The notes under the pieces are model-generated. The model was not told the origin of the DNA. It worked only from the letters and a program-made list of their open reading frames with translations, and did no database searches. A stretch of DNA of 7,238 nucleotides, taken from contig NZ_CABUCJ010000115.1 of the NCBI RefSeq assembly GCF_902490045.1, positions 1 to 7,238 of the forward strand, written 5' to 3'. The stretch is from an uncultured Anaerotruncus sp. (GTDB lineage Bacteria; Bacillota; Clostridia; Oscillospirales; Ruminococcaceae). Made by a program: the position numbers and the translations under genes. Of the stretch, positions 5,176-7,238 are shown in pieces. Each line of letters begins with the position of its first letter. Position 1 is the first letter of the stretch.

Positions 5176-7238
5176 ATGAGCGATCGCATGCGGCCGATCC
5201 CATTCGGCCAGCTGATGGACTGGATCATAGGCGAATACCAGACTTACGGCAGCATCTTCGGCGTCTCGAAGATCGTCCGCCACGCGGAGGACGCCCCCGG
5301 GCTGCCCCTCTTCGGCGAGCGGATGGAGGCACCCTTCGGCCCGGCGGCCGGCCCGCACACCCAGCTCGCCCAGAACCTGGTCGCCGCCTACGCGGCGGGC
5401 AGCAGGTTCTTTGAGCTCAAGACGGTGCAGACCCTCGACGGCGAGGACCTGCCGGTCGCAAAGCCCTGCATCAACGCGCAGGACGAGTGCTACAACGTCG
5501 AGTGGTCGACCGAGTTGCGGGTGCCCGAGGCGTACGACGAGTACGTCAAGGCGTGGTTCGCGCTCAAGCTCCTCTCCCGCGAGTGGGGGCTCGGCAGCCC
5601 CGACGGGTTCATCTTCAACATGAGCGTCGGCTACGACCTCGAGGGGATCAAATCCCCCAAGATCGACGCCTTCATCGAGGGGCTCAAAAACGCGGCGGAC
5701 ACCCCCGTATGGGCGGAGTGCCGGACGTGGGCGCTCGAGCACCTCGGCCGTTTCCAAAAGCTCGACGCCCGCTACGTCGAGGAGATCTCCCCGAGGGTGT
5801 GCACCTCGATCACCCTCTCGACCCTGCACGGCTGCCCGCCGCAGGAGATCGAGCGGATCGCCACCTACCTGCTGACCGAAAAGGGCCTCAACACCTTCAT
5901 CAAGTGCAACCCGACTCTGCTCGGCTACGAGTACGCGCGCGAGACCCTCGACGCGCTCGGGTTCGACTATATCGCCTTCGACGACCACCACTTCAAGGAG
6001 GATCTGCAGTTTGAGGACGCGGTCCCGATGATCGGGCGGCTGCAGGCGCTCGCCGACGGGCGGGGGCTCGCCTTCGGCGTCAAGCTGACCAACACCTTCC
6101 CGGTCGACATCGCGGCGGGCGAGCTGCCCGGCAATGAGATGTACATGTCCGGGCGTAGCCTCTTCCCGCTGACCATCTCGGTGGCCAAAATGCTCTCCAA
6201 GGCGTTTGACGGGAAGCTGCGCATCTCCTATTCGGGCGGCGCGGACGTCACCAACGTCGAAAAGCTCTTCGCGGCGGGCATCTGGCCGATCACGATGGCC
6301 ACCACCCTCTTGAAGCCGGGCGGCTACCAGCGGTTCTCCCAGATCGCCGAGCGGCTGCGCGGCTGCGGGGACCAGCCCTTCACGGGAGTCAACACAGCGA
6401 AGGTGAGCGAATATGTGGAGGACGCGCTGGGCGACCCCTACTACCGCAAGCCGATCAAGCCCCTGCCCCCGCGCAAGATGAAAAAACACGTCCCGCTCGT
6501 CGACTGCTTCGCCGCGCCCTGCCGCGACGGCTGCCCGATCGGGCAGGACATCCCCGCCTACCTGCGCCTCGCGGGGGAGGGGAAATACCTCGACGCGCTG
6601 CGGGTCATCACCGAGCGCAACCCCCTGCCCTTCATCACCGGCACCATCTGCTCCCACCGCTGCATGGACAAGTGCACGCGCAATTTCTATGAGGATTCGG
6701 TCCACATCCGCGAGGTCAAGCTCGAGGCGGCCCAAAACGCCTATGACGAGCTGCTGAAGGAGCTGCGCCCGGCCGCGCCCGCCAGGGGAAAAAAGGTCGC
6801 GGTCGTGGGCGGCGGCCCGGCCGGGATCTCGGCGGCCTGCTTCCTCGCCAGGGCGGGCGTGCCCGTCACCGTCTTCGAGCGCAAGCGCCAGCTCGGGGGC
6901 ATCGTGCGGCATGTCATCCCCGCCTTCCGCATCCCGACCTCCGCCATCGAAAACGACGTCGCCATCGCGCGCGCCGTGGGCGCGCAGTTCGAGCTGGGCG
7001 CGGAGATCGGCTCGGCGCAGGAGCTGCTGGACCGGGGCTACACCGACGTCATCCTCGCGACCGGCGCGTGGCAGCCGGGGAAGCTTCCGCTCGAATACGG
7101 CGGGGCGATGAACGTCCTTGAATTCCTCGAGCGGTGCAAGAGCGATCCCGACGGCCTTTCGCTTGGGGAAAACGTCGTCGTGATCGGCGGCGGAAACACC
7201 GCGATGGACGCCGCCCGCGCCGCAGTGCGCGTGCCGGG
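5176..7238 (+). CDS. ygfK: YgfK, FMN/FAD/Fe-S oxidoreductase ('putative selenate reductase' subunit), 3'-truncated by the window
   Basis: The frame is open from the ATG at 5176 to the window end, 687 codons without a stop; family members are about 1,000 residues, so roughly two thirds is present. AGGAGG (5162-5167) lies eight bases upstream. The opening MRPIPFGQLMDWI and PAAGPHTQLAQN are typical of YgfK. Residues to about 400 form a dihydroorotate/dihydropyrimidine-dehydrogenase-like flavin barrel (HGCPPQEIE 218-226, KCNPTLLG 243-250, VKLTNTFP 302-309, SGGAD 353-357). A GltD-like Fe-S domain follows with Cys444, 449, 453, 492, 496 and 500. The FAD motif GGGPAG is at 545-550 and the NAD(P)H motif GGGNTAMD at 671-678. 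It likely passes electrons from NAD(P)H through flavins and Fe-S centres to a reductive ring-chemistry step in purine degradation. The selenate reductase name reflects genetics and context, not proven activity. A C-terminal ferredoxin-like part is expected beyond the window. Confidence 0.95.
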   Translation, partial: MSDRMRPIPFGQLMDWIIGEYQTYGSIFGVSKIVRHAEDAPGLPLFGERMEAPFGPAAGPHTQLAQNLVAAYAAGSRFFELKTVQTLDGEDLPVAKPCINAQDECYNVEWSTELRVPEAYDEYVKAWFALKLLSREWGLGSPDGFIFNMSVGYDLEGIKSPKIDAFIEGLKNAADTPVWAECRTWALEHLGRFQKLDARYVEEISPRVCTSITLSTLHGCPPQEIERIATYLLTEKGLNTFIKCNPTLLGYEYARETLDALGFDYIAFDDHHFKEDLQFEDAVPMIGRLQALADGRGLAFGVKLTNTFPVDIAAGELPGNEMYMSGRSLFPLTISVAKMLSKAFDGKLRISYSGGADVTNVEKLFAAGIWPITMATTLLKPGGYQRFSQIAERLRGCGDQPFTGVNTAKVSEYVEDALGDPYYRKPIKPLPPRKMKKHVPLVDCFAAPCRDGCPIGQDIPAYLRLAGEGKYLDALRVITERNPLPFITGTICSHRCMDKCTRNFYEDSVHIREVKLEAAQNAYDELLKELRPAAPARGKKVAVVGGGPAGISAACFLARAGVPVTVFERKRQLGGIVRHVIPAFRIPTSAIENDVAIARAVGAQFELGAEIGSAQELLDRGYTDVILATGAWQPGKLPLEYGGAMNVLEFLERCKSDPDGLSLGENVVVIGGGNTAMDAARAAVRVP

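Noticed and set aside
4005..5228. Long - strand frame opposite ssnA
   Set aside because: Antisense frame favoured by GC codon bias; the + strand has all amidohydrolase metal ligands.
5170..6912. 580-codon - strand frame opposite ygfK
   Set aside because: The translation is Arg/Val/Asp/Leu-rich with no recognisable domain, and the + strand is an uninterrupted YgfK.
5176..7238. Frameshift or in-frame TGA (selenocysteine) in ygfK
   Set aside because: Codon-by-codon reading from 5176 to the window end shows no stop of any kind and continuous family similarity.

Overview
The window looks like a chromosomal segment from a GC-rich, low-oxygen Firmicute, probably a gut clostridium of the Oscillospiraceae type. 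This is an inference. It rests on strong AAGGAGG-type ribosome binding sites, sigma-A promoters (three of the four called have a TG-extended -10), classical hairpin-plus-T-run terminators, AT-rich intergenic DNA between GC-rich genes, and gene content known from anaerobic purine degraders. No ribosomal RNA, phage, insertion sequence or CRISPR array is visible.

Layout, left to right. (1) A perfect 13-bp stem-loop element, then a promoter and ridA, a small enamine/imine deaminase. (2) A 169-bp gap with a perfect 26-bp palindrome, a good promoter and a 12-bp direct repeat, leading into a purine-type NCS2 permease and a YheO-family regulator that appear to form an operon. (3) A 14-bp bidirectional terminator shared with a second YheO-family regulator on the opposite strand. 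(4) A ~400-bp divergent control region with back-to-back promoters. On the ssnA side it holds a ~250-nt leader ending in an intrinsic terminator whose 5' arm can instead pair with an upstream segment, as in a riboswitch. (5) ssnA, an amidohydrolase, and ygfK, an FMN/FAD/Fe-S reductase of which the first 687 codons lie in the window.

ssnA and ygfK, with a nucleobase permease and often molybdenum hydroxylases, ygeW/ygeX/ygeY and hyuA, form the conserved cluster linked to selenium-dependent purine hydroxylases and to anaerobic uric acid/purine breakdown. I infer that the permease imports xanthine, urate or a related purine, SsnA deaminates or hydrolyses a ring intermediate, YgfK supplies reducing power, and RidA destroys 2-aminoacrylate, the expected product of diaminopropionate ammonia-lyase (YgeX), which is not in the window. 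Two YheO-type PAS sensors and a leader RNA switch probably tie expression to a purine-derived signal.

The most interesting points are the candidate ssnA riboswitch, whose aptamer I cannot assign to a known class, and the permease, in which the usual TM8 glutamate and TM9 acidic residue both appear to be glutamine.
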